64,000 bases of DNA, taken from the NCBI GenBank assembly GCA_964556115.1, contig CAZKVC010000009.1, positions 39,097-103,096 of the forward strand, given 5' to 3'. Position numbers and translations under genes: made by a program. Shown in pieces: positions 42,803 through 51,656 of the stretch; within the stretch, counting starts at the first letter, position 1, and each line of letters begins with the position of its first letter. The notes under the pieces were generated by a model that made no database searches, was not told where the DNA came from, and saw only the letters and a list, made by a program, of their open reading frames with translations. The stretch comes from Parvularcula sp964556115. GTDB lineage: Bacteria; Pseudomonadota; Alphaproteobacteria; Caulobacterales; Parvularculaceae.

Positions 42803-44067
42803 GCGCGGCCAACAAAGAGCGCCTGACGAGGCAGCGGCTGCTCCTCGGCGGTGCGGCAATTCTCGCTGTGACCGCGGCGGGCTTCTGGATCTTCTCGAGC
42901 GATGGCGGGGACAATCAGTCCCGTGCGGATGATCTTCGCCGCCGCCGCGCCATGACCGACGTCATCAATCCGCCTGGACTTGGTGATGACTTCCTCTCCG
43001 AGACCGGCACGAGGCTCGCTTCGGTGGAAGACTCGGTGGCTGGCCTCGAAGAGCAGGTGCGCCGCCTCTCGGCCAATCTCGAAGCGAAAGAGCTGGAGCT
43101 CGCGGGAACGCGGGCCGAACTTGGCAAGACCCGCGATGATGCCATCGCGATGGTGGAAGACCTGGCGGCCCGCGTTGCTGAGAAGCCTACCGCCCAGAAC
43201 CCCGTAGAACGATCGCCGGAAGCCCTTAGCCCTGTCGGCGGCGATCCGTTCCTGCGGCAGGGCGCCGTGCCGGGGAGCTTCGGCTCCCCCGGTGCGGTGC
43301 CCGATCCCTTGAGCCCGCTGACGCCGAAAGAGGTGACGATCCTCACCTTCGATGGGGGAGGCGATGGGGACCCTGAAGTCCGTCAGCCTGCAGTGTTTCA
43401 CCCGGAAGATGGCTCGTACGTTCCGCCCAATGCCCATGCGACGGCCCATGTCCTGGTCGGCGTCGACATGTCGACCGGGGTGAGGCTGTCTGCCGATCCC
43501 AAGCCGGTCCTCTTGCGGATCACCGGGCCCGCCTATTCGGTCGCGGGTGAGGGTGATCGTCAGCTGACGGACCTCACCGGATGCTTGGTCAATGGTGCGG
43601 CCCATGCGGAGCTGGCGTCCGAGCGGGTCTATGTCCAGCTCCAGAAGATCACCTGTGAGAGGCCGGGCGGCGAAGTCGCTGAAACGCAAGTCCAGGGTTA
43701 TGTCGCGCAGCTCGGCAAGGTCGGCATAAGGGGCCGGGTGGTCAGCCGGGAAGGCGACATCGTCGAGAAGGCGCTCATCGCCGGCGTGATCGGCGGTTTC
43801 GGACGCGGCGTCTCGCGGAACACGGACCTCGTCCTTGGCGGCGGCGCTTTGGGCGCTGGGAACACCATCCTTTCGGACCGCGAGCTCTCCGCCGGTGAGA
43901 TCGCCGCGGGCGGGTTTGGTGAAGGCCTCTCCACCGCCGCCGACACGGTCTCCGATTATCTCATCGACCGGGCCGAACAATATCAACCCGTCATCGAGAT
44001 GCCGACAGGCATCGATGTCGAGATCGTCTTCCTTTCAGGTTTCTTGGCTCGGGGGACCCAGCGATGA
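42799..44067 (+). CDS. traB: TraB, inner/outer membrane bridge protein
   Basis: A 422-residue VirB10-like protein with an N-terminal transmembrane segment (LLGGAAILAVTAAGFWIFS), a predicted coiled coil (around residues 75-115: VEDSVAGLEEQVRRLSAN), a Pro-rich linker and a C-terminal beta-rich domain with a long hydrophobic loop (IVEKALIAGVIGGFGRGVS). TraB spans the periplasm in the core complex with TraK and TraV. Confidence 0.87.
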   Translation: MSAANKERLTRQRLLLGGAAILAVTAAGFWIFSSDGGDNQSRADDLRRRRAMTDVINPPGLGDDFLSETGTRLASVEDSVAGLEEQVRRLSANLEAKELELAGTRAELGKTRDDAIAMVEDLAARVAEKPTAQNPVERSPEALSPVGGDPFLRQGAVPGSFGSPGAVPDPLSPLTPKEVTILTFDGGGDGDPEVRQPAVFHPEDGSYVPPNAHATAHVLVGVDMSTGVRLSADPKPVLLRITGPAYSVAGEGDRQLTDLTGCLVNGAAHAELASERVYVQLQKITCERPGGEVAETQVQGYVAQLGKVGIRGRVVSREGDIVEKALIAGVIGGFGRGVSRNTDLVLGGGALGAGNTILSDRELSAGEIAAGGFGEGLSTAADTVSDYLIDRAEQYQPVIEMPTGIDVEIVFLSGFLARGTQR

Positions 44068-44369
44068 CCGACGAGAGCCAGACTTGCCTTCGCCTCGCTG
44101 GCTCGCCGGTCTTTCACCAGACCGCTGGGCTCTCCCCTTCGCAGGACGCGGCGCCGACGCCCTCCCATGAGGCGGCGTCACTGCCCCGAACGCGCCGCCT
44201 CGCGCGCCGCGTCCTGCGATCCCTGGCCCTGACGGCTCTGCCCATCCTGATCGGGCGTTTCGGTCAGGAGGTGCCGCGCGCGCCCGCCGATGTGCACCGC
44301 GCCTTCCACCGCGGCGCGTCCCTCGTTTGTTTTTCAGCCCAGTCACGGAGGATCCTATGGACCGTCTGA
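44064..44369 (+). CDS. Small unknown ORF between traB and dsbC
   Basis: A 101-residue frame starting ATGA-style in a four-base overlap with the traB stop. It has a basic segment (RTRRLARRVLRSLALTALP) with a short hydrophobic stretch (SLALTALPILIG) and overlaps the next start by 13 bases. It lies in the position where other F-type operons carry small genes such as traP or trbD. No homologue recognised. Confidence 0.4.
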   Translation: MTDESQTCLRLAGSPVFHQTAGLSPSQDAAPTPSHEAASLPRTRRLARRVLRSLALTALPILIGRFGQEVPRAPADVHRAFHRGASLVCFSAQSRRILWTV

Positions 44370-45184
44370 CATCATGGCTCCGCCGTCAGCCTAAAGACGG
44401 TCTTATCGCTCGGGGGGTCGGGGTCAGCCTCACCGCCCTCATCATTCTTACGTCAGCGAGGGCCGAAAGTGCCGCAGCATCAGATGGCGAAGAGGTGAGA
44501 GAACGTGCCGCGGCACGCTTCGAGGGGAGCGCTCTCGATCAGGTCGACTGCGAGGGCTATGGCCCCCTCTGTCAGATCATCTCGGGACAGACGGTTCTCT
44601 ATGTCGACGAGGAGGTGCGCTACGCCTTCATCGGTCGGCTCTATGACCTCGACGAAGAGAAGGATCTGACGGCAGAAACCCTCGCCCTTCTCATCCCTGA
44701 AGAACCGCCGCTCCTTCGCGAGGCGGGTACGGAGGGCGACGCACTGTTCCGCTTCGATGATCTTCCCATGAACGCGGCCATTACCCGCAATGAGGGCGGC
44801 CGCCGCAAGGTCGCTGTTTTTTCCGACCTTCACTGCGGTTACTGCCAACGGCTCTCTGCGGCACTCAGCGAGGCGCCCGATATCCAGGCGCACGAGTTCC
44901 TCATCGCGTTTTCAGGTTCTGAAGACGCGAGCCGCAAGATCGGCTGCGCGAGGGATCCCGAAGAAGCGATCAAGGACTACTACCGGACCCGGACGCTTCC
45001 CAAAGAAGACTGTGACCACGACATTGTCAGCCCGGCCAGGGACGCTGCCACGGCGCTCGGGATCAACAGCACACCGACCTTTGTCCGCCCTGACGGGGCG
45101 ATCATGAGCGGGTTCCGGGATCTCGAAAGCCTCCGCGCCTGGATCGACGAAGGACGGATGAGCCAAGGCGAGAGCGACCGATGA
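44357..45184 (+). CDS. dsbC: DsbC-like thiol isomerase of the tra operon
   Basis: A 275-residue protein starting at ATG 44357 (GGAGG upstream) with a hydrophobic signal-like segment near residues 20-35. The thioredoxin-type CGYC active site (FSDLHCGYCQRLS, ~residues 162-165) marks the DsbC/TrbB group of disulfide isomerases. In F-type systems this protein folds the Cys-rich TraN, TraU and related proteins. It overlaps traV by four bases. Confidence 0.87.
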   Translation: MDRLTSWLRRQPKDGLIARGVGVSLTALIILTSARAESAAASDGEEVRERAAARFEGSALDQVDCEGYGPLCQIISGQTVLYVDEEVRYAFIGRLYDLDEEKDLTAETLALLIPEEPPLLREAGTEGDALFRFDDLPMNAAITRNEGGRRKVAVFSDLHCGYCQRLSAALSEAPDIQAHEFLIAFSGSEDASRKIGCARDPEEAIKDYYRTRTLPKEDCDHDIVSPARDAATALGINSTPTFVRPDGAIMSGFRDLESLRAWIDEGRMSQGESDR

Positions 45185-45564
45185 TCCGCCTCCTTTCCCT
45201 CGGTGCCGCTTTCGCGCTCGCGTCCTGCGCAAGCCCGGTGAAGCTCCAGAACGTGGCGGGGACCTGGTCGTGCCCTCGGGTCGACGGTGTCTGCGCCACC
45301 ACCGAGGTCCTCGACCGGCAGCTCACCGAAGCCGCTCCAGATCCAGTGATGATGACTCAGTCTACAGAACTGGTCGGTATGGCAGGTCCTGATGCTGAAA
45401 CCATGGGCCGTACCTACGATCAGGTCGCCCGGATCGTCTTCGCCCCCCTGGTCGATGATCAGGGCCATTATCACGAGGCGCGGGTCATTCATGCCGTCAT
45501 GGCGCGGGGTTCCTGGCTTCCTGCGCTAGCAAAAACCTCGGACACCGAAGAGGGCGCGGAATGA
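45181..45564 (+). CDS. traV: TraV lipoprotein
   Basis: A 127-residue lipoprotein (signal ending ALASC). The TraV pattern is visible: TWSCPRVDGVCATT, a CxxxxGxC segment, then a mixed region to the end. TraV is the outer-membrane lipoprotein of the F-type core complex (VirB7-like) and binds TraK. The start overlaps dsbC and the end overlaps traC by four bases. Confidence 0.8.
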   Translation: MIRLLSLGAAFALASCASPVKLQNVAGTWSCPRVDGVCATTEVLDRQLTEAAPDPVMMTQSTELVGMAGPDAETMGRTYDQVARIVFAPLVDDQGHYHEARVIHAVMARGSWLPALAKTSDTEEGAE

Positions 45565-48110
45565 TCAGCTCTTTTGCCAGCTTCACCGAGCGCGTTGGCG
45601 CGGCGCTGACGGGCGAAGGCTCGCTCTATGACCGCGTTCAGCGGGAGACAAGCCTCGACCGCTTGAGCGAGCTTCTTCCCTACCGTCTTTACACCGATGA
45701 AGAAGGGCTGTTCCTCAACGCCCGTTCGGCAGGCTTCGTGCTCGAGATCGTGCCGCTCCTCGGTGCCGATGACACGGTGATCGGCGTTCTGTCGGAGCTT
45801 CTCTCCGACGGCATCCCCGATGGCGCCTCGCTTCAGATCATCTCCTGGGCCAGTCCTCGCATCGGTCAGGTCCTCGACCATTGGGCCGCGGCGCGGGGCG
45901 GAGAAAACGATGTCTTCGACAAGCTCGCCCTTCACCGGGCCAGGCACCTGAAACGCGGCGCGTTCGAGGGCCTCTCGGCGCATGCGCCCTTCTTTCCGAG
46001 GCGTTTCCGCGTGTTCCTCGCTTTGGGTCTCCCCGGGGATGCTAACCAGGAGACCCGCGCGCAGCTGACGGCTCTCAGGAGCAACATCACCCAAGGCCTC
46101 AAATCCCTCGGCGTGGCGGCGCGCAATGTCGGCCCTCAGGGACTCATCAGCTTCCTGAGCGATGTCCTCAATCCGCGCGTCAGTGCCTCGGAAGATCGGG
46201 CCCGCTACGACGAAGCCGAGCTCATCGACCGGCAGATCGTCAGCTCTGATACCGCGTCGACGGTGGAACGGGACCGAATCCTGTTCGAGACCATCGCCCC
46301 AAGCGAGAAGGGCTTCAATCCCCTCGGCTATGAGACCCATCGCTTCGAGGCTCGGTGCTTCTCCGCAAGGCGGCTTCCGGAACGGTTTCATCAGGGGGAG
46401 ATGGCGGGTGCCATCGGTCATCTCGTCAATGACCAGCTGCGGCTCCCCTGTCCGACCCTAGCGTCCCTCTGCCTTCAGTTCGGCTCCAAGGAAGGAGCCA
46501 GCGATCTCGCGGGCGCCAAGTTTGCAAGGGCCGAACAGCAGGCTGGGACCAATTTCGCGCGCTTCATGCCCGAGCTCACCGAGAAGGCGGAGGACTGGAA
46601 ATGGGTCCGCGAGCGGGTGCGAGAAGGCGCACGGCTTGTGCGCGGCGGCTATTTCGTCACCGCGATCACCCGTGAGACCGAAGCTGAAAGCGCGGAACGG
46701 GCGATCAGGTCGATCTACCGCGGCATGGGATGGGAGCTCGCCAAGGATCGGTTCGTCAGCACACAGACGCTGGCGGCCTGTCTTCCTCTGACCCTGGCCG
46801 ATGGCCTTGCAAGCGACCTTCAGAAACTCGGTCGCCTCCGATTCCTGGTGACGGACACCTGTGTCCAGATCGCGCCCCTTCAGGGCGAGTATCTCGGGGT
46901 GTCACGGCCGGATCTTCTGCTCCTCGGGCGAAGGGGCCAGCCTTTTTACTGGTCGCCCTTCGGCAATGAAGGCGAAGGAAACCACAATGTCGCGATCATC
47001 GGATCGTCCGGGTCCGGTAAGTCGGTGCTGATGCAGGAACTGGTCACGGGCCTCAGGGGCGGGGGCGCATCGGTGACGGTGATCGATGACGGCGAGAGCT
47101 TCAAACATATGTGCGAGGCCCTTGGCGGGCGACATGTGAAGTTCACTCTTGATGCCGCGATAGGGCTCAATCCCTTCTCCCTCCTCGATGAGAAAATGGC
47201 TTCTAAGGACCGGGACTACCAGGCCGAAAGCCTCACCCTCGTGCGGGCGATGATCGAACAGATGGCCAAGGGGGAGGATCGCGCGACCGCCGAGGAGCGC
47301 GGCCTGATCGACGGCGCGGTCGCTGCCGTCTGGAAGAAGAAGGGCATCAAGGCGGGCGTCGATGACGTGGCCGCGCGCCTCAAAGCCGAGGACGTCTTGG
47401 GCGCGTCCCTCGCCAATGCCCTGAAGCCCTATACGAGCGCCGGTCTCTACGGTCCGTTCTTCAACGGCAAGGCCACCCTTGCCCTCGATCATCCGCTCAC
47501 GGTCTTCGAAATGAAGGAGCTCGACGGCAAGCCCGAACTCCGGGCGGTCGTCATGCTCGCTCTCATGTTCCTCCTTGGGCAAATGATGACCAGGGATCGG
47601 CGCCAGAAGAAGGCGCTCGTTATCGACGAAGCATGGGCGCTCCTCGGCAAAGGCGCGGCAGGGGATTTCATTGCGGGCTTTGCGCGGCGCTGCCGGAAGT
47701 ATGGCGGGTCCATCATCACGGGGACCCAAGGGATCGACGACTATTACCGGACCGAGGGCGCCCAGGCCGCTTTCGAGAACGCCGATTGGGCCATCATCCT
47801 CAAGCTCAAGCCCGAAGCTGTCGCCCAGGTGAAGAAAAGCGAGCGGCTCAGTGTCGATGAGACCTCCGCCGACCTTATCCGCTCCTTGACGGTTTCGGCC
47901 GGTGAGTATTCCGAAATGCTGATCATGGGGCCCCACGGCAGGCATGTGGGCCGCTTGGTCCTCGATCCTTTCTCGGGCACGCTCTTCTCATCGGACGCCA
48001 GGGTCTTTGCCGAGATCGAAGCCTTGACGGCGAACGGTGTACCGATCGCCGACGCCGTGGAGCGGATCGCCTTTCGACACAAGGGAGGTCGTCACCATGC
48101 TGAACAGTGA
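45561..48110 (+). CDS. traC: TraC, assembly ATPase of the F-type T4SS
   Basis: An 849-residue cytoplasmic ATPase with the Walker A motif GSSGSGKS (~residues 480-487) and Walker B KALVIDEAW (~685), the VirB4/TraC pattern. The N-terminal half (~residues 10-330) corresponds to TraC_F family. It powers pilus assembly at the inner membrane. The length is close to the F protein. It overlaps the next gene by 14 bases. Confidence 0.95.
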   Translation: MISSFASFTERVGAALTGEGSLYDRVQRETSLDRLSELLPYRLYTDEEGLFLNARSAGFVLEIVPLLGADDTVIGVLSELLSDGIPDGASLQIISWASPRIGQVLDHWAAARGGENDVFDKLALHRARHLKRGAFEGLSAHAPFFPRRFRVFLALGLPGDANQETRAQLTALRSNITQGLKSLGVAARNVGPQGLISFLSDVLNPRVSASEDRARYDEAELIDRQIVSSDTASTVERDRILFETIAPSEKGFNPLGYETHRFEARCFSARRLPERFHQGEMAGAIGHLVNDQLRLPCPTLASLCLQFGSKEGASDLAGAKFARAEQQAGTNFARFMPELTEKAEDWKWVRERVREGARLVRGGYFVTAITRETEAESAERAIRSIYRGMGWELAKDRFVSTQTLAACLPLTLADGLASDLQKLGRLRFLVTDTCVQIAPLQGEYLGVSRPDLLLLGRRGQPFYWSPFGNEGEGNHNVAIIGSSGSGKSVLMQELVTGLRGGGASVTVIDDGESFKHMCEALGGRHVKFTLDAAIGLNPFSLLDEKMASKDRDYQAESLTLVRAMIEQMAKGEDRATAEERGLIDGAVAAVWKKKGIKAGVDDVAARLKAEDVLGASLANALKPYTSAGLYGPFFNGKATLALDHPLTVFEMKELDGKPELRAVVMLALMFLLGQMMTRDRRQKKALVIDEAWALLGKGAAGDFIAGFARRCRKYGGSIITGTQGIDDYYRTEGAQAAFENADWAIILKLKPEAVAQVKKSERLSVDETSADLIRSLTVSAGEYSEMLIMGPHGRHVGRLVLDPFSGTLFSSDARVFAEIEALTANGVPIADAVERIAFRHKGGRHHAEQ

Positions 48111-48396
48111 CAGTTTCAAAAGATCGCGGCAGGTTGCTGGGCTCTTCTTGGGCGAAGCGGCCCTTTCTGCCCTCATGGCCGCTGGGATTGGGGTTCTGTC
48201 TCTTCTGATCCTGACAGGGTTCAGCGGAGAGAAGCTCATCCTCTTCCTCCACAATTTCACGAGCCGGGCAGTCGCCGCGGATAGCGAGCGCATGGCCAGC
48301 TTCGGGCACGGCCTCCTCGCCATTTGGGGCCTTCTCGCTTGTCTCACCGCTGCTGTTCGCTTCCTGGACAGGCGCTTCTTTGGGAGGCCTTCATGA
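48097..48396 (+). CDS. Small membrane protein between traC and trbI
   Basis: A 99-residue protein with two hydrophobic segments (LGEAALSALMAAGIGVLSLLILTG and HGLLAIWGLLACLTAAVRFL), starting inside the end of traC. No F-factor homologue is recognised. Its place is constant in the operon order between traC and trbI, so it may be a membrane helper of assembly. It overlaps trbI by four bases. Confidence 0.6.
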   Translation: MLNSDSFKRSRQVAGLFLGEAALSALMAAGIGVLSLLILTGFSGEKLILFLHNFTSRAVAADSERMASFGHGLLAIWGLLACLTAAVRFLDRRFFGRPS

Positions 48397-48884
48397 CCAC
48401 GGCTCCTATGATTGTCCGGCGGGCGGCTGATCCCGTGACCAAACTCCTCGCCGGAGCGGCTCTCCTCTTGAGCACCTTGGCCTTCACCGGCGACGCAAGG
48501 CGCCCCGAATCGCCGCTTTTCGTCTCGGTCTCGATCAAGACGCTGATCGAAGAGCATATGGTCTCGATGATCGGGAGAGACATCACCCAAGGTGAGGCCC
48601 GTCAGTTGACGGAGGACTATATTGCCTCGCTCGAGGCGGCGATCGCGTCACTCGCAGAAGATGACGGCGTGATTGTCTTGGCCGGAGAGGCTGTCCTCGG
48701 CGGCGGTGCGCCCGATTTCACGGGCGACATCAGGGCCGAGGCTTTAACGCAAGCTTCAAGGCGCGCCGAAGCCCGGGGCCTTGAGTTTCCCGAACCCGGC
48801 GGTGCTTCGGCCATGACCCGCGAGCTCGATCGGCTTTCGGCGGCCACGGCAGACCTTGGCCTACAGATGCAGGGACAGCCATGA
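48393..48884 (+). CDS. trbI: TrbI, F-type inner-membrane protein
   Basis: A 163-residue protein with a hydrophobic N-terminal helix (LLAGAALLLSTLAF) and the TrbI core: FVSVSIKTLIEEHMV, helix, VIVLAGEAVLGGGAPDFTGDI and RAEAL. This aligns by eye with F TrbI (VVQGAPDISREI region). TrbI influences pilus retraction in F. It overlaps the next gene by four bases. Confidence 0.85.
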   Translation: MTTAPMIVRRAADPVTKLLAGAALLLSTLAFTGDARRPESPLFVSVSIKTLIEEHMVSMIGRDITQGEARQLTEDYIASLEAAIASLAEDDGVIVLAGEAVLGGGAPDFTGDIRAEALTQASRRAEARGLEFPEPGGASAMTRELDRLSAATADLGLQMQGQP

Positions 48885-49387
48885 GCTCAATGAGCAGGCT
48901 CTCCCTTCGCCGCACCTGGCTGCGCCTCGGCGCGGCGGCAGGCATCATCGGGCTCGCAGGGTTCGCGTCCTGGGCGGGCGGCCATCAGCACGCCTACTAT
49001 CTTTCGGTCAACTGGACGGACTCGCTTCCTCACTGGGCCTTCCTCATTCAACGCGGACGGGAACCCCGGCGCGGTGATCTCATCGAGTTCATCCCACCCG
49101 AAAACGCCTTCTACCAGGACGTCGCGTTCGTGAAACGCGTGGTGGCGGTTCCCGGCGACAAGGTCGCCTGTTCGGGGCGGCAGTTCCTGATCGACGGCTC
49201 GGTGGTGGCGACCGCCAAGCAGACGAGCCAGAGCGGCGTGCCTCTCGAGCGCGGCCCCTGCGGGGTGGTGCCTGACGGGCACGTCTTCGTCCTGACGCCG
49301 CACCCTGACGGTTTTGATTCTCGGTACAAGGAGATTGGCTATGTGGCGCTTAATCGCGTGCGCGGTGTCGCTCACCCTATCCTCTGA
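48881..49387 (+). CDS. S26-family signal peptidase of the tra operon (TraF/TrhF-like)
   Basis: A 168-residue protein with an N-terminal membrane anchor (AAAGIIGLAGFASWAGG) and the S26 pattern: nucleophile Ser in WTDSLPHWAF (~residue 46) and catalytic Lys in VAFVKRVVAVPGD (~87). In R27 and RP4-type systems such peptidases process, and in RP4 cyclise, the pilin. The presence beside an F-type TraA makes this operon a mosaic. It overlaps traW by 47 bases. Confidence 0.83.
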   Translation: MSSMSRLSLRRTWLRLGAAAGIIGLAGFASWAGGHQHAYYLSVNWTDSLPHWAFLIQRGREPRRGDLIEFIPPENAFYQDVAFVKRVVAVPGDKVACSGRQFLIDGSVVATAKQTSQSGVPLERGPCGVVPDGHVFVLTPHPDGFDSRYKEIGYVALNRVRGVAHPIL

Positions 49388-49955
49388 AGTGGCGGCTCAG
49401 GATCTTGGTGTCCGGGGACCGCTCTTCGAGATTGAGGAGCCGAGCCTCTTCGAGGTGATCGCCGAGAAGTATCGCGCGCTGGAGGCGTCAGGAGAGGCCG
49501 CGCGGATGAAGGAGCAGCTTCGCGAGCGAACGCTGGCCAAGGTTCATCGGCCAAAGCCCGTCGAAGGGATACAGCGTACGGAAAAACCGCGGTCCTGGCG
49601 CTTTGATCCGTCGATTACCTTGGCCCGTGACATCACGCTTCCCGATGGCCGAACCTTGGGAAGGCGAGGGGAGAAGATCAATCCTCTTCATCACACGCCA
49701 ATGGCGCAAAGCCTTGTCTTCTTCGACGGTGACGATGAGGATCAGCGCGCTTGGGCGCGCAGTCTCACCTTGGGCGACTCGCTCATCAATCCCATCCTCG
49801 TCAACGGCCCCGTCATCGAGCTCAGCCGCGACTGGAAGCGCCAGCTGTTCTTCGACCAGGGCGGCGTGCTGGCCACGAGGTTCGGGATCACCCAGGTCCC
49901 CGCTCGTGTAACGCGCGATGGCGATCACCTCCTGATCGAGGAGGTGTTGCCATGA
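49341..49955 (+). CDS. traW: TraW, F-type periplasmic assembly protein
   Basis: A 204-residue protein with a signal peptide (MWRLIACAVSLTLSSEVAAQ). The mature part has the TraW pattern (DLGVRGPLFEIEEPSLFEVI, RFDPSITLARDITLPDGR, SLVFFDGDD and the C-terminal FGITQVPARV). TraW works with TraU and TrbC in pilus assembly in the periplasm. The ATG at 49341 lies inside the peptidase gene, consistent with coupling. Confidence 0.88.
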   Translation: MWRLIACAVSLTLSSEVAAQDLGVRGPLFEIEEPSLFEVIAEKYRALEASGEAARMKEQLRERTLAKVHRPKPVEGIQRTEKPRSWRFDPSITLARDITLPDGRTLGRRGEKINPLHHTPMAQSLVFFDGDDEDQRAWARSLTLGDSLINPILVNGPVIELSRDWKRQLFFDQGGVLATRFGITQVPARVTRDGDHLLIEEVLP

Positions 49956-50950
49956 AGCGTCTTCTTCTCAGCCTTTTTGCACTCGCCTTTTCCGCGTCCC
50001 CGGCGCGGGGAGAGGCGCCTCAATGTGGGGGCACCTTCGTCAATCCGGTCACTGATATCTGCTGGTCATGCCTCTTTCCGATCTCCCTCGGCGCCGTGCC
50101 GATCTGGCCATCGGACCGGCCTGACACCCGCAATCCTGCGAGTCCCGTCTGTACCTGCCCCATCAGTGTGCCGCCTTTCTTTCGTATCGGCCTCAGCATC
50201 GGCTATTGGGAGCCGGTCCGGCTCATCGATGTCACCAAGAAACCCTATTGCTTCGTCAATCTCGGCGGCACGCGGATCGATCTTGGTCTCGGGATCGGCA
50301 CCAAAGGGCAGGGGCAGTCCGACAATGACGACGATACCGGCTCCTGGCACGTCCATCATTACATGTACCCGCTCATCTACTGGCTCGAGATCCTGACGGA
50401 TTTTGCCTGCATGCAGACGAGTGATTTCGACCTCCTCTATCTGACAGAGATCGATCCCCTCTGGAACAATGACGAGCTGACCTTTCTGCTCAATCCCGAA
50501 GTGGTTCTCTTCGCCAACACCCCAGCCATCGCGGCCTGCGCGGCGGACTGTACGGCCGCATCGGCGAAGCTGCCCATCGATGAGCTCTTCTGGTGCGCGG
50601 GATGCCATGGCGGAATGTATCCCATGAACGGGAACATCTCCGCTGAATATGGCCATGTGCAAGGCGCCTCGCTGGCGGCCGAACGGTTCCTCTACAAGCT
50701 TCACCGGCAAGGCCTCGCCTGGCAGCATTCAGGCAGCGGTCATGTCTGCAGCAATCTTCCCTCGCCGCTTCTCAAAAAATCCGAGCACAGACTGCAGCTC
50801 GTGAACCCCGTGCCGAACGTTGCGGGCCGCTGGGCCTGCCCGACCCTCGGCGCATCGAATGTCCTCTACGAGGCCGGCAAGACCATCCCCGTGATCGGCG
50901 AGGACTACGGCTTCCTCCTCTGGAAGAAGGAGAATTGCTGTGTCTTTTGA
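49952..50950 (+). CDS. traU: TraU, F-type mating-pair protein
   Basis: A 332-residue protein with a signal peptide (LLLSLFALAFSASPARG) and many cysteines in the mature part (ICWSCLFPISLG, CTCPISV, CFVNL, FACMQ, ACAADC, CAGCHGGMYP, terminal ENCCVF), the TraU pattern. It is required for pilus assembly and DNA transfer and needs disulfide formation, consistent with the DsbC homologue upstream. It overlaps trbC by 11 bases. Confidence 0.9.
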   Translation: MKRLLLSLFALAFSASPARGEAPQCGGTFVNPVTDICWSCLFPISLGAVPIWPSDRPDTRNPASPVCTCPISVPPFFRIGLSIGYWEPVRLIDVTKKPYCFVNLGGTRIDLGLGIGTKGQGQSDNDDDTGSWHVHHYMYPLIYWLEILTDFACMQTSDFDLLYLTEIDPLWNNDELTFLLNPEVVLFANTPAIAACAADCTAASAKLPIDELFWCAGCHGGMYPMNGNISAEYGHVQGASLAAERFLYKLHRQGLAWQHSGSGHVCSNLPSPLLKKSEHRLQLVNPVPNVAGRWACPTLGASNVLYEAGKTIPVIGEDYGFLLWKKENCCVF

Positions 50951-51656
50951 TCCCAAACTCTACGCAGCGCTCGCGACGCTCGCAATGGGACCCGCCGCTG
51001 CGCAGGAGGTGGACCAGGGGGCGATCGAAAGGGAAGTGGAAGAAGCACTTCCAGAGGTCAGAAGCTTCGCCGCGGAGGTCGCTCTTCGCGCCGATGCCTA
51101 CGCTGCCGAAGCCCAAGCACTGACCGAAGAAGTCTTTGGTCGGAACGCTCTACCAAACGATCTTGGCGTCACTGGGCTCACATCGTTTGATCTTCCGGCC
51201 CTTGATGAAGGGGTAGCGCCGATGGGTGCCGCGCAAGTCTATGTCTTCGTCAGCCTCGGCATGCCTGAAGCCAGTCTTCGGCCGTTGATCCGGGATGCTG
51301 CTACGGCCGGTGTGCCGGTGCTGTTGCGGGGTTTCAAGGGCGGCTCTCTTGCTGAGACGGCGAAGTCGCTCAGGGCGCTCCTCGGAGAAGAGGGCGGCAG
51401 TGAGCCCCTCGGCGGCGTACTGATCGATCCGCGCGCCTTCTCTGTTTTCGGGATCGATCGAGTACCGGTCTTCGTCGCTGCCGCAGAAGCACTTCCCCAA
51501 TGCCGCGGCCTTGATTGCTCCGTAGGCGCACCGGCCCATGACCGTGTGGCGGGAAACATGTCCCTTATGGCAGCTCTTCGAATCCTTGCCGCCGAGGGCG
51601 CGTCCGCAACGCAGGCTTCAGGGTCCGCGCTTGCTCGGTTGGAGGAGGGGCCATGA
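50940..51656 (+). CDS. trbC: TrbC, F-type pilin assembly protein
   Basis: A 238-residue protein beginning at a GTG. A signal-like start and an Ala/Glu-rich helical N-terminus precede a thioredoxin-like domain with QVYVFVSLGMPEASLRPLIR and LLRGFKGGSLAETAKS, the TrbC-type pattern. It works with TraW in the periplasm. The start lies inside the traU end; the stop overlaps traN by four bases. Confidence 0.85.
   Translation: MSFDPKLYAALATLAMGPAAAQEVDQGAIEREVEEALPEVRSFAAEVALRADAYAAEAQALTEEVFGRNALPNDLGVTGLTSFDLPALDEGVAPMGAAQVYVFVSLGMPEASLRPLIRDAATAGVPVLLRGFKGGSLAETAKSLRALLGEEGGSEPLGGVLIDPRAFSVFGIDRVPVFVAAAEALPQCRGLDCSVGAPAHDRVAGNMSLMAALRILAAEGASATQASGSALARLEEGP

Noticed and set aside
42610..43986. 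Minus-strand frame of 458 residues opposite traB
   Set aside because: Antisense shadow of traB; the sense product has a clear TraB layout.
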